In this document: positions 1 through 7,296 of the stretch, piece by piece
How the letters are laid out: each line of letters opens with the position of its first letter
Position numbering within the stretch: the stretch's first letter is position 1
Assembly (NCBI RefSeq): GCF_900113965.1
Contig: NZ_FORI01000007.1
Span: forward strand, 176,270-240,269
Source of the DNA: Treponema bryantii
GTDB lineage: Bacteria > Spirochaetota > Spirochaetia > Treponematales > Treponemataceae
Length of the DNA stretch: 64,000 nucleotides
Direction of reading: 5' to 3'
The notes under the pieces: model-generated
Seen by the model: only the letters and a program-made list of their open reading frames with translations
Database searches by the model: none
What the model was told of the DNA's origin: nothing
Translations under genes and position numbers: made by a program

Positions 1-799
1 GCCCATTATAGTTATAAATTTTACAATATCTGTAAGGAACATCAAAACATTTAATCTTTTCTCCATTGATAAAGATAAAATTACCATCTCCTAACTCATT
101 GAGAATAAGTCTATGATGTTTATCACAATGTAAATGTCCACCAGGATTGAAAAATGGACCAATTTCTTTTCCATTACAGTTATAGTACCATCGTTTAGAA
201 TATTTTCTTTTTCTATATGTAAAATGAAAATGCTCTTCATCAAGATATTCCGAATCCAAGATTGTATAATAAGGTCCGTACCTTTTTTTATCTGTAACAA
301 AACACTGTTTGTTTTTTAGACATAATCTTAATACATGTGTTCCTGGATTATAAAATTCTTCTGGTATAGTGGTTTTTCCATTTGCTGTAACTGAAAATGG
401 TATATCTGCTTTTGTTTTAGATGCCACACTTATTCCATTTGTACTTGTTGTTTTACATTCATTTCCATTATCAGAATATTCTAAGATCAGATCATCCTTA
501 TATGCAGTCCATTCTCCTTTTGATGGGGAATAACCATAAGGACCTGTCACACGATCAAAAGGTCCAAATATTTTTCCATTACAATTCACAAAACTCTTAA
601 AAATATTATTTTCTTTTTTTACATATGTGAAAACAAAACCATCGTTCTCCAAATATTTAAAATATAAAAGAAAATCTGCATCAGTTTCACAAATTGTTTT
701 ATAGGACATAAACGTCACCTCAGTAGAATCAAACGGAGGGATTCCTTCTCTCCATGAGTCTGTAGAAGGAATGTAACCACCTTGGTTGTAGAATAGCAT
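1..799 (-). CDS. Partial repeat protein with N-C-N-G-K...G-P-F motifs, runs off the left edge
   Basis: An open frame runs from an ATG at 799 to the window edge with no stop, so the C-terminus is missing. The translation contains repeated units of about 100 residues, each with a hydrophobic F-x-F-T-Y strand, a basic stretch and then N-C-N-G-K followed by G-P-F. This recalls short beta-strand repeats such as WG or MORN types, but I cannot name the family. An internal ATG at 709 has a better ribosome binding site (GAGGTGA), so the true start may be there. The 30 residues between the two starts read as ordinary protein, and an in-frame stop lies four codons above 799. Function unknown. Confidence 0.6.
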   Translation of the reverse strand, partial: MLFYNQGGYIPSTDSWREGIPPFDSTEVTFMSYKTICETDADFLLYFKYLENDGFVFTYVKKENNIFKSFVNCNGKIFGPFDRVTGPYGYSPSKGEWTAYKDDLILEYSDNGNECKTTSTNGISVASKTKADIPFSVTANGKTTIPEEFYNPGTHVLRLCLKNKQCFVTDKKRYGPYYTILDSEYLDEEHFHFTYRKRKYSKRWYYNCNGKEIGPFFNPGGHLHCDKHHRLILNELGDGNFIFINGEKIKCFDVPYRYCKIYNYNG

Positions 800-845
800 A
801 CTAAAACATCATGTAATGATATGCAAAATTTTCAGTTCATTAATT

Positions 846-1901
846 TTAAGTCTGGTTCTTAATCCACATTTCGTAATAAGCGTTTCTTGTACCGTCTTCA
901 AGTTCCCAGGACTGCGGCTTATGCAGCATTCTTGCACGGTAGCGCCACTGGGCAAGGCCTGTATATTTGTGATGCTCGGTAAGATAGGTCTCTACTTCAC
1001 GAAGGAACTGACGAGGCTCTTTCCAGGAATACTTCTGGAAGATATTTCTTGAAGCACTATTAAGTACATTAGAGAATGAATCAGAAAATGTAAAATAATG
1101 ACGTGCCATAAAGTCATCAAGCTTTTCTGTCTTATCCTCATAAATATCCAGAGAGTCTGTTTCCGATACACTGCGTGTTGTGATATTGTACTTGGTTGTT
1201 TCTTCATATTCCCAGAATTCCACATCAAGCTGATAATATCCGGTGATCTCACTCAACGTGCGTTCTCCATAAATGAAATCCCTCTTTCCAAAATGTTCTG
1301 CAAAATACTGAACATCGGCTCTTGAAGGATTTGTAATTAGAATTCCATCTGGGTTACAGGTGCTTTCATCATAATCGAAACGTGCACGAACGATTTCTTT
1401 CTTTAGTGCTTCAAATTTCTCTTTACTTGTTTTTACGATGCCCCAGGTAAGAACACCATACAAAGGCTTTTCAAGAGCAAGCTGATTTTTAAAACGGGTA
1501 TCACTTCTCAGTTTTCCATAAGTTCTCTTAAAAAGTTTGTCCATATTGTAAACTTCCATGTCTTTGAAAGCTTCTTCAAGGGTATCAACATTGTTATATC
1601 GGATTTCACAACCAGCAGGCCGGCTTATTCCCATAGAAATCCTATAGCCATTCTTAACTTTATTAACAACACAATGAACATAAGGGTCTGAACGGATATA
1701 GTGAAGAGCCTCATTACCTTTGGTTCCGTTGCAACCTTTCAATTTCCATGGCCCAACCTGTTCAGGAATATTTTCCGGGTCAGGCTTTCTGACTCCATTT
1801 TCATAATTCCAGTCCTGATGATAAACTGCGTTATCTGGATTCTCAACAGGTTGAGGTACAACCTTGTTTCCTTTATTGCATCCGTAAAAATCTAATTCCA
1901 T
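846..1901 (-). CDS. Hypothetical protein, 351 aa
   Basis: The gene encodes a soluble, charged and aromatic-rich protein with no signal peptide or membrane segment. It starts 20 bases after the stop of the upstream XRE regulator, so the two are probably co-transcribed, with an ATTATC-AT-rich leader carrying AAGGAG before the ATG. The N-terminal part is rich in Asn, Pro and Gly (N-E-N-G-V-R-K-P-D-P-E-N), and the middle is mixed alpha/beta. I do not recognise a family or catalytic motif. Its place beside an HTH gene and a damaged methylase gene is typical of accessory or prophage-like DNA, but that says nothing definite about its job. Confidence 0.6.
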   Translation of the reverse strand: MELDFYGCNKGNKVVPQPVENPDNAVYHQDWNYENGVRKPDPENIPEQVGPWKLKGCNGTKGNEALHYIRSDPYVHCVVNKVKNGYRISMGISRPAGCEIRYNNVDTLEEAFKDMEVYNMDKLFKRTYGKLRSDTRFKNQLALEKPLYGVLTWGIVKTSKEKFEALKKEIVRARFDYDESTCNPDGILITNPSRADVQYFAEHFGKRDFIYGERTLSEITGYYQLDVEFWEYEETTKYNITTRSVSETDSLDIYEDKTEKLDDFMARHYFTFSDSFSNVLNSASRNIFQKYSWKEPRQFLREVETYLTEHHKYTGLAQWRYRARMLHKPQSWELEDGTRNAYYEMWIKNQT

Positions 1902-1921
1902 GATAATACTCCTTCAAAAAT

Positions 1922-2170
1922 TCAAGCGAAGAATACTCTCCAGTCCTTGCCCAGTGCGTCGGCCAGGGCGCTGAGGCTGTGGAATGAAAGGTTCTGACCG
2001 GCCTTGAGGCGGTTGATAGTTGCAACAGAGAGATTTGTACGGTAACTGAGTTCTTCGGCTGTGTAACCGGATTGAGCAACGCAGCGTTTTACGTTTTTAG
2101 AAACTACATCCTGAATCTCGAATTCAATGAATTCTGAATAATTGTTACGTGTACAAGATTTCATTTTCAT
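1922..2170 (-). CDS. Small XRE/Cro-type HTH regulator
   Basis: This 82-residue protein consists mainly of one helix-turn-helix domain. Residues about 28-75 read Y-T-A-E-E-L-S-Y-R-T-N-L-S-V-A-T-I-N-R-L-K-A-G and then L-S-A-L-A-D-A-L-G, the classical lambda-repressor-like pattern. The start at 2170 is chosen because AGGAGGAAGGT lies just before it; a longer frame upstream has no such signal. It probably regulates its own operon with the 351-aa gene that follows. The leader is rich in hairpins, which may matter for expression. Confidence 0.75.
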   Translation of the reverse strand: MKMKSCTRNNYSEFIEFEIQDVVSKNVKRCVAQSGYTAEELSYRTNLSVATINRLKAGQNLSFHSLSALADALGKDWRVFFA

Positions 2171-2174
2171 ACCT

Positions 2175-2340
2175 TCCTCCTGAGTAAGGCCGCCCGGTAG
2201 GCGGCCGGTGATAAATAGCAAGCCGTTAAGAAAATTGCGAAAGCAATTTTTAGGCTTACCACCTTGATTTTTCTGAAGAGACGACGACTCTCCTAGCCTT
2301 GCCGTATGGCAACGCAAAAAATTACTGAGAGAAAAATCGA
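2175..2340. repeat. Hairpin-rich leader between methylase-like gene and XRE gene
   Basis: The gap contains several strong inverted repeats: GGCCGCC near 2189 with its complement GGCGGCC near 2208, and AAAATTGC-GAAA-GCAATTTT near 2230-2252. A run of T on the plus strand (A on the minus strand) lies near 2341-2350. The GC-rich arms differ from the surrounding AT-rich DNA. The region may act as a terminator for the upstream gene or as a structured 5' leader of the XRE gene. No gene is seen in it. Confidence 0.4.
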
Positions 2341-2361
2341 CTTTTTTTTTATTTTTTCAGA

Positions 2362-4023
2362 TTAAAAGAGCGAGGCTAAAACTTCACCCTTTTCCTTTGC
2401 CAGAGCCGCGAGCCGCTTTTTCAGCGACTCGCTCTCGTCCTCTATTTTACGATACTTTTTAACAAGTTCATTTTGTACTTCGAGAGCAGGCAGCGGAATC
2501 TGAAGCTTATTCAGATAATCAACACTTATAGCTCTGATTGCAGTACCTGATGCAAATGCATCAAAATTCTTGAAAGCCTGTTCAGTTTCCAGAAGCATCT
2601 TAAAGTAAGTCGGCAAAATCTTTGACTTATCCAGACGGATAATATAGATATTGCTGGCAGGAATGATCTTGCGTCCTTCAAGCTTTTCAACACATGCAAC
2701 CTTAAGGGTTTCAGTCATTGCCATTACAAGCAGAAGATCCCCCTCTTTTAGTGCAATGTTTTCAAGTTTTTTATCAATCTCTTTTAGAGGCTTGAGGTCA
2801 GAAGCAAGACTGTTATCCTTTATATCTTTTGCAAATGCATAGTAAAGTCCTGTGTCATCATCGCTGCCAAGTTCCTCAAGTTCCGACGCTTTAATCTGAG
2901 CACCACGCATAATTTTTCCTTCAAGCAAATCGCTCAGTTTTACATAATTGTCTACTCCAGACAAAGAGATTTTTTCTTCAAGGAAATATGCTCTTGATCC
3001 TAGGTAATAATCTTTTGCCTTGATTTCCGCATAATCAAGGCGTCTTGATTTATCACTGTCCTGGCCGATAAATTTCACAATTGCTTCTGCAGCTTCAGCA
3101 GTAAGAGAGCTGGCACCGCGTCGAGTTTTTTCATGAAAGTCACTGGCATCAACCATTCGAAGCGACTTATTATTCTTAGATAAAACAAGCAGACAAGTAT
3201 TAACTCCGGCAAAAGGCTGAAGTACGCCAACAGGAAGTTCAATCACAGCCTCAACAAATCCGCCTTCAATAAGTTTCTGTCTTTCCTCTTTACGAGAGCG
3301 ACTCTCATCAAACAAGAAACTTTGACCAAGTAAAACAACCGCACGACCATTATCAGCAAGAAGCTCACAAATCTTATCAATAAAAGGAAGAGTTGTATCA
3401 GCATTCAGATCCGGAAAAGCATAAATCTTATTATATTTCTTAGCAGCAGAAAGCTTTAGAACATCACCAAGCGTAATCACAATTTCCAACCCGGCCAGAT
3501 ATGTAAGAAGGCTGGCATAAAGTCTGGTCTTAGCATTGATTTCAATTCCTTCAAGCTTTTTATATGAATAATGATTTGCAACATAAATCGGAAAAGCCGC
3601 AAAACCAGTTCCAAGATCAAGAACAGAATCATCAGCTTTAATATCAAGAATACCTGCATTCAAGATGTTCAAAGTATCAGGCTGATTCTGAACAGCTCCG
3701 TGAGCAAATCCTAGTCTCTCATTTCGTTCCGCAATCTTATCTGTAATATAATTTTTGATGTCATCTGCAGATACCTTTTCAAAACTCGAAAGAGAAAGAC
3801 TACCCCACTTGGCCCCCTCACCGGCAATAAACTCCTTAACAGCGGCAGGAAGGTCGTCCCCCGCAAGTGCTTCGGCAACAGAAACAGAAGGACTCATAGA
3901 ATGCTTCTTCGCAACAAAAGCCGCAAAAGCAATTACAAGGTCAGCTCCATTTCCTGCCTCAGAAATAGAAAAGTTGATATCCTGCATTGCGCGTTCTACA
4001 TAAAAGTGCTTAGCATATGACAT
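2362..4023 (-). CDS. HsdM-HsdS-like fusion with degenerate methylase motif IV
   Basis: The N-terminal 330 residues look like an N6-adenine methyltransferase of the type I M-subunit class. S-adenosylmethionine motif I is present as V-L-D-L-G-T-G-F about residue 140, followed by an acidic G-I-E-I-N strand. Where NPPF/NPPY is expected the protein reads I-Y-A-F-P-D-L-N-A-D, so the catalytic motif appears lost. The C-terminal 200 residues resemble a specificity (S) half: V-K-L-S-D-L-L-E-G-K, then F-A-S-G-T-A-I-R-A-I-S and I-P-L-P-A-L-E-V-Q-N-E-L with a terminal coiled coil. GGAGG precedes the ATG at 4023. No HsdR is nearby. It may be a DNA-binding relic, a regulator, or an enzyme with a divergent active site. 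Confidence 0.7.
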   Translation of the reverse strand: MSYAKHFYVERAMQDINFSISEAGNGADLVIAFAAFVAKKHSMSPSVSVAEALAGDDLPAAVKEFIAGEGAKWGSLSLSSFEKVSADDIKNYITDKIAERNERLGFAHGAVQNQPDTLNILNAGILDIKADDSVLDLGTGFAAFPIYVANHYSYKKLEGIEINAKTRLYASLLTYLAGLEIVITLGDVLKLSAAKKYNKIYAFPDLNADTTLPFIDKICELLADNGRAVVLLGQSFLFDESRSRKEERQKLIEGGFVEAVIELPVGVLQPFAGVNTCLLVLSKNNKSLRMVDASDFHEKTRRGASSLTAEAAEAIVKFIGQDSDKSRRLDYAEIKAKDYYLGSRAYFLEEKISLSGVDNYVKLSDLLEGKIMRGAQIKASELEELGSDDDTGLYYAFAKDIKDNSLASDLKPLKEIDKKLENIALKEGDLLLVMAMTETLKVACVEKLEGRKIIPASNIYIIRLDKSKILPTYFKMLLETEQAFKNFDAFASGTAIRAISVDYLNKLQIPLPALEVQNELVKKYRKIEDESESLKKRLAALAKEKGEVLASLF

Positions 4024-4245
4024 AAAAGTCCTCCAAGGGGGGTTGAATCAAAATTGTATTTATTGGCTTATTCAAGCAACCTTGATTATAATATACTACA
4101 TAAATATCGGTTTGTAAAGTAAAATCTTGAATAATCTTATTCAAACATTTATTTTTTTTTGAAGTCAGATAGAAACATCTTCATTAGCAGATGTAATGAA
4201 GACATCTTGTTGAAGAATGTGAGGATGCTGGATGTTTTTTACATG

Positions 4246-4443
4246 TTATATCTTATTACGCGGATAGAACGGACCTTTATAATTTTTTTCACCGTAAACA
4301 TTTTCATCGCCATACCACTCTATTCTGAGTTTCCGCATTTTTTCAACAATATCTTTTGGTGCATCTTTTGAAACATGAACATTATACATTTCATGAATAA
4401 TATATTTACTCTTTAAGAATTCTGGTAATGGACCGTAACTCAT
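4246..4443 (-). CDS. Small hypothetical protein, 65 aa
   Basis: A short charged protein with a Y-G-P-L-P-E-F-L-K-S-K start, a central helix (D-A-P-K-D-I-V-E-K-M-R-K-L-R-I) and an aromatic tail (W-Y-G-D-E-N-V-Y-G). A weak ribosome binding site (AAGG) sits 6 bases upstream of the ATG. The amino-acid make-up is protein-like, but it has no recognisable family. It abuts the palindrome-delimited array, whose first unit begins just upstream of its start, and it may belong to the same modular region. Confidence 0.45.
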   Translation of the reverse strand: MSYGPLPEFLKSKYIIHEMYNVHVSKDAPKDIVEKMRKLRIEWYGDENVYGEKNYKGPFYPRNKI

Positions 4444-4463
4444 AATTAACCTTAAAAAAAAAC

Positions 4464-4802
4464 GGCTTGATAAAAGTACTTCCGCATAACAGTCTGGATG
4501 TTAGCATAGTGCCTTTTGGCGTGGATAGAAGTATTGTATCAAGCCCCCAGACAAAAGTACCTTCCGTGGACCGCCACCCCACGATCGATCGCTAACGCCA
4601 GAGGGCGGTAAGTTTCCTTTCTTAAGGGATTTCTGCTCTTGAAGGTACATTATAAACTTTTGATAATGGAATTAATTTCTAAAAACCACTCTGATATGCC
4701 TTTCAGGACATGGCAAAAACCATCTTACGGTAATTAGAAATTAACTCCTGGCATATACGGATTTTTTAGGTCCGGTGCAGAGGAGACATATAGTGACCTC
4801 TG
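4464..4802. ncRNA. Candidate structured RNA, unit 1 of the palindrome array
   Basis: No convincing reading frame fills this 390-base gap, but nested and consecutive inverted repeats do. GGCTTGATA (4464-4472) pairs with TATCAAGCC (4537-4545), and this stem continues as AAGTACTTC with GAAGTATT. GTACCTTC (4557-4564) pairs with GAAGGTAC (4641-4648) around an inner CCGCC/GGCGG stem. TTAATTTCTAA (4672-4682) pairs perfectly with TTAGAAATTAA (4734-4744). CAGAGG (4778) pairs with CCTCTG (4797). Such a chain suggests a large non-coding RNA. The strand cannot be decided, and no known class is recognised. Confidence 0.45.
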
Positions 4803-4834
4803 ATGAGTTAATAATAGCATTGGAAGTATAAGAA

Positions 4835-4859
4835 GTCATTCAACTTGTAGTTGAATGAA
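4835..4859. repeat. Array palindrome copy 1
   Basis: GTCATTCAACT, a three-base spacer TGT, then AGTTGAATGAA. This is a near-perfect palindrome with 10-bp arms, one of five copies in the window. It closes unit 1 (structured RNA) and opens unit 2. Confidence 0.85.
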
Positions 4860-4954
4860 AAAAAGAAAAAATACTTGATATTATAATAATTACAAAAAGA
4901 ATTAACTTTTTGGGATTGTATTACTTCAACAATTTTGGATGCGAAGAGTATCCG

Positions 4955-4995
4955 CCATTTAGTATACTTCTGAGATTAGAAGTATGCTTTTTTTA
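4955..4995 (+). terminator. Rho-independent terminator in unit 2
   Basis: GTATACTTC pairs with GAAGTATGC around an 8-base loop, and a run of seven T follows at once. It ends a plus-strand transcript that would start within unit 2. The short upstream part (4860-4955) contains no clear gene. Confidence 0.6.
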
Positions 4996-5003
4996 TAAAA
5001 AAA

Positions 5004-5087
5004 GAGCGAACCGATGGGGTATCAAGTCCACCCTTGCCGAATCTTACGGAAACGGAGAGGTGATAAAATCCTCTAAAAAGTTCGCTC
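5004..5087 (+). ncRNA. Candidate compact multibranched RNA, unit 2
   Basis: An 8-bp closing stem, GAGCGAAC (5004-5011) with GTTCGCTC (5080-5087), encloses at least three small hairpins: GGGT/ACCC, CCG/CGG and AGAGG/CCTCT. The 84-base size and closed multiloop resemble a small structured RNA or ribozyme-sized fold. It does not match the tRNA, hammerhead or HDV patterns I can check by eye. It lies between two array palindromes and has no coding potential. Confidence 0.45.
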
Positions 5088-5118
5088 AATTTAATTATAA
5101 TTTACAAACTATACAAAA

Positions 5119-5140
5119 GTCATTCAACTTGTAGTTGAAA
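5119..5140. repeat. Array palindrome copy 2 (right arm degenerate)
   Basis: GTCATTCAACT-TGT-AGTTGAA, then AAC instead of TGAC, so the right arm is cut at 7 bp. The array spacing continues. It lies directly against the stop codon of the secreted protein gene to its right. Confidence 0.8.
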
Positions 5141-5141
5141 A

Positions 5142-5864
5142 CTAATTCATTGTTATCTTTTCAACCAGGATGTAATAATCATAACTTGAATTTACTACCA
5201 GTGTGCCGTAGTAATTTAAGGATTGTCTTTTGTTCTGGTAAAAAGTGTCTCTTAGTTTTGGCGGAATCATTACGATAAATGATTCTGTATTTTCCATGTT
5301 GCGGATAACGGCTGGAACATTACCTTTACTGTCTATTGGATCATCTCCGATAAGTTTTGTATTAAAGACAGCAACCTTTTTGTTATTAAGTTCATCATGA
5401 AGATCTTCCAGTTCTTTTATTGTGTATGTTTCATATGCGGAATCAAGCTTATCAGGAGTTACCTCATATTTTTTTACTGGTGCATCATAATCAATAATTC
5501 TAAAAAGAGTAAGTGTTCCGTTATCATTAAACTTTTGTAAATCTGATTGTTTATATTTTTCTGTTGCCTGGATTTCTTTATAACATTTATCAAATGTTTC
5601 AAAATCATCACCTTGAGAAGTATGGTCTGTATAGAACTTTCTTGCATCGGAATAATTTTTGAATGTGTATAATACTGTATCCTGGTTTTTGTAACCCATT
5701 ATTGAATACAGTTTACTTAGCGATACTGCATAGCGACCATCATCTGTTGGAGAAAATTCAATTACACCAATTTGTGAGTAATCATCTGAGATATACTGCT
5801 TCATTTCTGCAAAGGCAGAGAAAGCAACAAGAGTAAAAAGAATTGATAAAATTAGTTTTTTCAT
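5142..5864 (-). CDS. Secreted/periplasmic hypothetical protein, unit 3
   Basis: The start at 5864 is chosen because GGAGGTTCT precedes it and the encoded N-terminus (M-K-K-L-I-L-S-I-L-F-T-L-V-A-F-S-A-F-A) is a standard signal peptide ending in A-F-A. The mature part of about 220 residues is mixed alpha/beta, with no cysteine-rich or enzymatic motif I recognise. A late segment reads S-F-I-V-M-I-P-P-K-L-R-D-T-F-Y. The gene fills the interval between palindromes 2 and 3 almost exactly, running against the plus-strand elements, so it behaves like the cargo of one array unit. Role unknown. Confidence 0.65.
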   Translation of the reverse strand: MKKLILSILFTLVAFSAFAEMKQYISDDYSQIGVIEFSPTDDGRYAVSLSKLYSIMGYKNQDTVLYTFKNYSDARKFYTDHTSQGDDFETFDKCYKEIQATEKYKQSDLQKFNDNGTLTLFRIIDYDAPVKKYEVTPDKLDSAYETYTIKELEDLHDELNNKKVAVFNTKLIGDDPIDSKGNVPAVIRNMENTESFIVMIPPKLRDTFYQNKRQSLNYYGTLVVNSSYDYYILVEKITMN

Positions 5865-5910
5865 AGAACCTCCGAAATATGTTTTAAGTGTAAAGCGAAG
5901 AATTGGAATT

Positions 5911-5935
5911 GTCATTCAACTAGAAGTTGAATGAC
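5911..5935. repeat. Array palindrome copy 3 (perfect)
   Basis: GTCATTCAACT-AGA-AGTTGAATGAC, with perfect 11-bp arms and a 3-base spacer. It separates the secreted-protein unit from the RNA-like unit 4. Confidence 0.9.
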
Positions 5936-6241
5936 AGATGTAATACAAAGCATTAAGCTATATTTGCTTGTCTTGAGTTGAAAGCCTATATGCGCAGGCT
6001 ATTAGAGGATAGCGTCGCTGATTTGGCAAGTACCGGTAGAAGTATCAGTAGCTATAGGTTTAATCAACTTAGTGGTGGGTTTTACTTTGCAAGGAAATAT
6101 TTGATAAGGAATTGGATATTTTCGTAAGTGAATTACAACCTGCTTGGTCTATGAACGATGAAATTTCGGTGTGGACCACTCAAACGGGAGTAAGGTTATC
6201 CTTTCACCCACCGGGCTGCTTTTTAGCAGCCCGCTTTTTTT
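5936..6241 (+). ncRNA. Candidate structured RNA with terminator, unit 4 left half
   Basis: About 300 bases without an open frame end in a strong terminator. Local hairpins include AGCCT/AGGCT near 5987-6004. A long-range pairing joins GGTGGGT (near 6074) to ACCCACC (near 6204), closing the fold just before the terminator. These suggest a plus-strand non-coding RNA. I recognise no known class; it lacks the conserved cores of RNase P RNA, tmRNA, SRP RNA or 6S RNA. Confidence 0.45.
6208..6241 (+). terminator. Rho-independent terminator of the unit 4 RNA
   Basis: CGGGCTGCT, a short T-rich loop, AGCAGCCCG, then CTTTTTTTT. The 9-bp GC-rich stem with a T tract is a textbook plus-strand terminator. 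No protein gene lies upstream, which supports a non-coding transcript. Confidence 0.8.
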
Positions 6242-6254
6242 TATGAAAAAGAAT

Positions 6255-6738
6255 GTACAATAAGGTTTTCGGCACGATATATCCGTTGATATCATTGCTG
6301 ATTCGTACTAGGTCCGAGACAACCTGGAATCTAACCCTACAAGCCTTAATGTACACGGAATAGACAATTTAAGCATGTCTCTAACTTTTGGAAAGATAAT
6401 TTTATTATGAACTATAAAGCGCTACGGAACTTTATACAGTCCTAAGCAAGGGTGGGAGTTGCACCCACAATACATAAGTCGATTGCTCGATCCTATCCGA
6501 TTACTCGGTTATCGGTATCTCCTGCTGCAGAATACTTTTCACCCTCTGCAAGGCGGGGGAGCCTCAGCGGTTCTCCCCGGATAGCGGCCTCAACATACCA
6601 GTGCCTGTGTCGCCTTGTGGCTTTCCGCTTTTGGACTTTCGTCCTCAATCAGAACTATTAGCCCTCAACCTGAACTACTGTTCCCCAATATGCCGGTTCA
6701 TCATCACCATGAATAAAATAGCATGTGTAAAGCTGCTT
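6255..6738 (-). ncRNA. Candidate large structured RNA with embedded tRNA-like fold, unit 4 right half
   Basis: This stretch has no credible gene; one frame of 69 codons on the plus strand reads as shadow. Read on the minus strand it shows RNA-like features: GGAC-GAAA-GTCC near 6635 with a GNRA tetraloop, GGGGGAG/CTCCCC-type stems near 6555-6580, and a tRNA-like fold at 6445-6536. GTACA-A-TAAGG (6255-6265) pairs with CCTTAATGTAC (near 6343-6354). Size and ornateness recall giant bacterial RNAs such as GOLLD or ROOL, but that is analogy only; no match was tested. Confidence 0.4.
6445..6536 (-). ncRNA. tRNA-like structure (not a standard tRNA)
   Basis: On the minus strand the ends AGCAGGA and CCTTGCT pair over 6 of 7 positions. 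Next to the 3' arm is a canonical-geometry T arm: GTGGG, a 7-base loop TGCAACT, CCCAC. After the 5' arm comes a D-arm-like hairpin, CCGAT/ATCGG with a 9-base loop. The central arm is long and capped by GCAA between TCGA repeats, so there is no anticodon loop. It resembles the tRNA-like part of a larger RNA rather than a translating tRNA. Confidence 0.45.
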
Positions 6739-6763
6739 GTCATTCAACTAATAGTTGAATGAC
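6739..6763. repeat. Array palindrome copy 4 (perfect)
   Basis: GTCATTCAACT-AAT-AGTTGAATGAC. The arms are identical to copy 3 and only the spacer differs. It separates the RNA-rich unit 4 from the zinc-ribbon unit 5. Confidence 0.9.
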
Positions 6764-6789
6764 GGGAACACTTTTATATATTACTATTT

Positions 6790-6888
6790 AATCAGTCCGG
6801 GATAGTCTTTATCCCACCAGGGGGGAAAGTCCAGAAATGGGCTTCCCCTTTTTTGTGAGTAAATTAAGAGTGCCGTTCTATGTCACTC
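6790..6888 (+). promoter_or_regulatory. Structured leader with terminator-like hairpin ahead of zinc-ribbon gene
   Basis: Three hairpins lie in tandem: GGGATA/TATCCC near 6801-6817, a GC-rich stem GGGGAA...TTCCCC followed by TTTTTT near 6823-6858, and AAGAGTG/CACTCTT near 6868-6892. The middle one is a rho-independent terminator by form. Its position ahead of the zinc-ribbon gene could mean attenuation, or it could end another short RNA. No known riboswitch core is seen. Confidence 0.4.
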
Positions 6889-6925
6889 TTATGTGCTATG
6901 ATATTCTTAAATTAGGAGGTCTTAT

Positions 6926-7273
6926 ATGGGAAAAGGATTTAGAGGCATTTGTAATAAATGTGGAGCAGAAGAAAATTTCTTTCTTGGTTGCGGAATGATG
7001 CCACTATATGGCAAGGAGCGAGTTCTTTTTGTCTGTCCGGAATGTGGCACCTGGAAGTTATCACTTATTAAAGCAGACAATAATAGAAAACTAAAATGTA
7101 AAAACTGCAATAAAGTTATGGAAAAACTGACCTGGAAGAAATTAAATGAAGCATATAATATCAACTATGAGTTTGAAATGATAATAAAAAAAATACCTTA
7201 TTTGAAAAAGTTAAAATGTAAAGAATGTGATGATTTGCTTGAAATAAAGAGTGGTATAATTCTTTGGGATTAG
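6926..7273 (+). CDS. Zinc-ribbon protein, 115 aa, unit 5
   Basis: The protein carries at least three metal-binding cysteine pairs: C-N-K-C near residue 9, C-P-E-C near 37, C-K-N-C near 57, and a further C-K-E-C near 98. This implies two zinc ribbons in tandem. It has no signal peptide and is basic overall, consistent with nucleic-acid or protein binding. TTAGGAGG lies 8 bases before the ATG. The stop codon touches palindrome copy 5, so the gene fits exactly into one array unit. It is not a known ribosomal or RNA polymerase subunit. Function unknown. Confidence 0.7.
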   Translation: MGKGFRGICNKCGAEENFFLGCGMMPLYGKERVLFVCPECGTWKLSLIKADNNRKLKCKNCNKVMEKLTWKKLNEAYNINYEFEMIIKKIPYLKKLKCKECDDLLEIKSGIILWD

Positions 7274-7296
7274 TTTTCAACTATGAGTTGAATGAT
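7273..7296. repeat. Array palindrome copy 5 (left end degenerate)
   Basis: GTTTTCAACT-ATG-AGTTGAATGAT. The inner arms TTCAACT/AGTTGAA are kept and the outer bases have drifted. It is the last recognisable copy of the array. Confidence 0.8.

Noticed and set aside
6452..6661. 69-codon frame on the plus strand
   Set aside because: It lies across the tRNA-like and GNRA-capped stems, has no ribosome binding site, and reads as low-quality, arginine-rich sequence.
4464..6738. Retron or CRISPR content
   Set aside because: No reverse transcriptase is encoded anywhere in the window, and the palindromes are not regularly spaced repeats with 20-50-base spacers.
4835..7296. Calling the array a standard integron
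   Set aside because: The palindrome arms obey the attC core consensus, but the sites are only 25 bp, lack the paired L boxes and spacers, and no integrase is present in the window. The resemblance is reported as a lead only.
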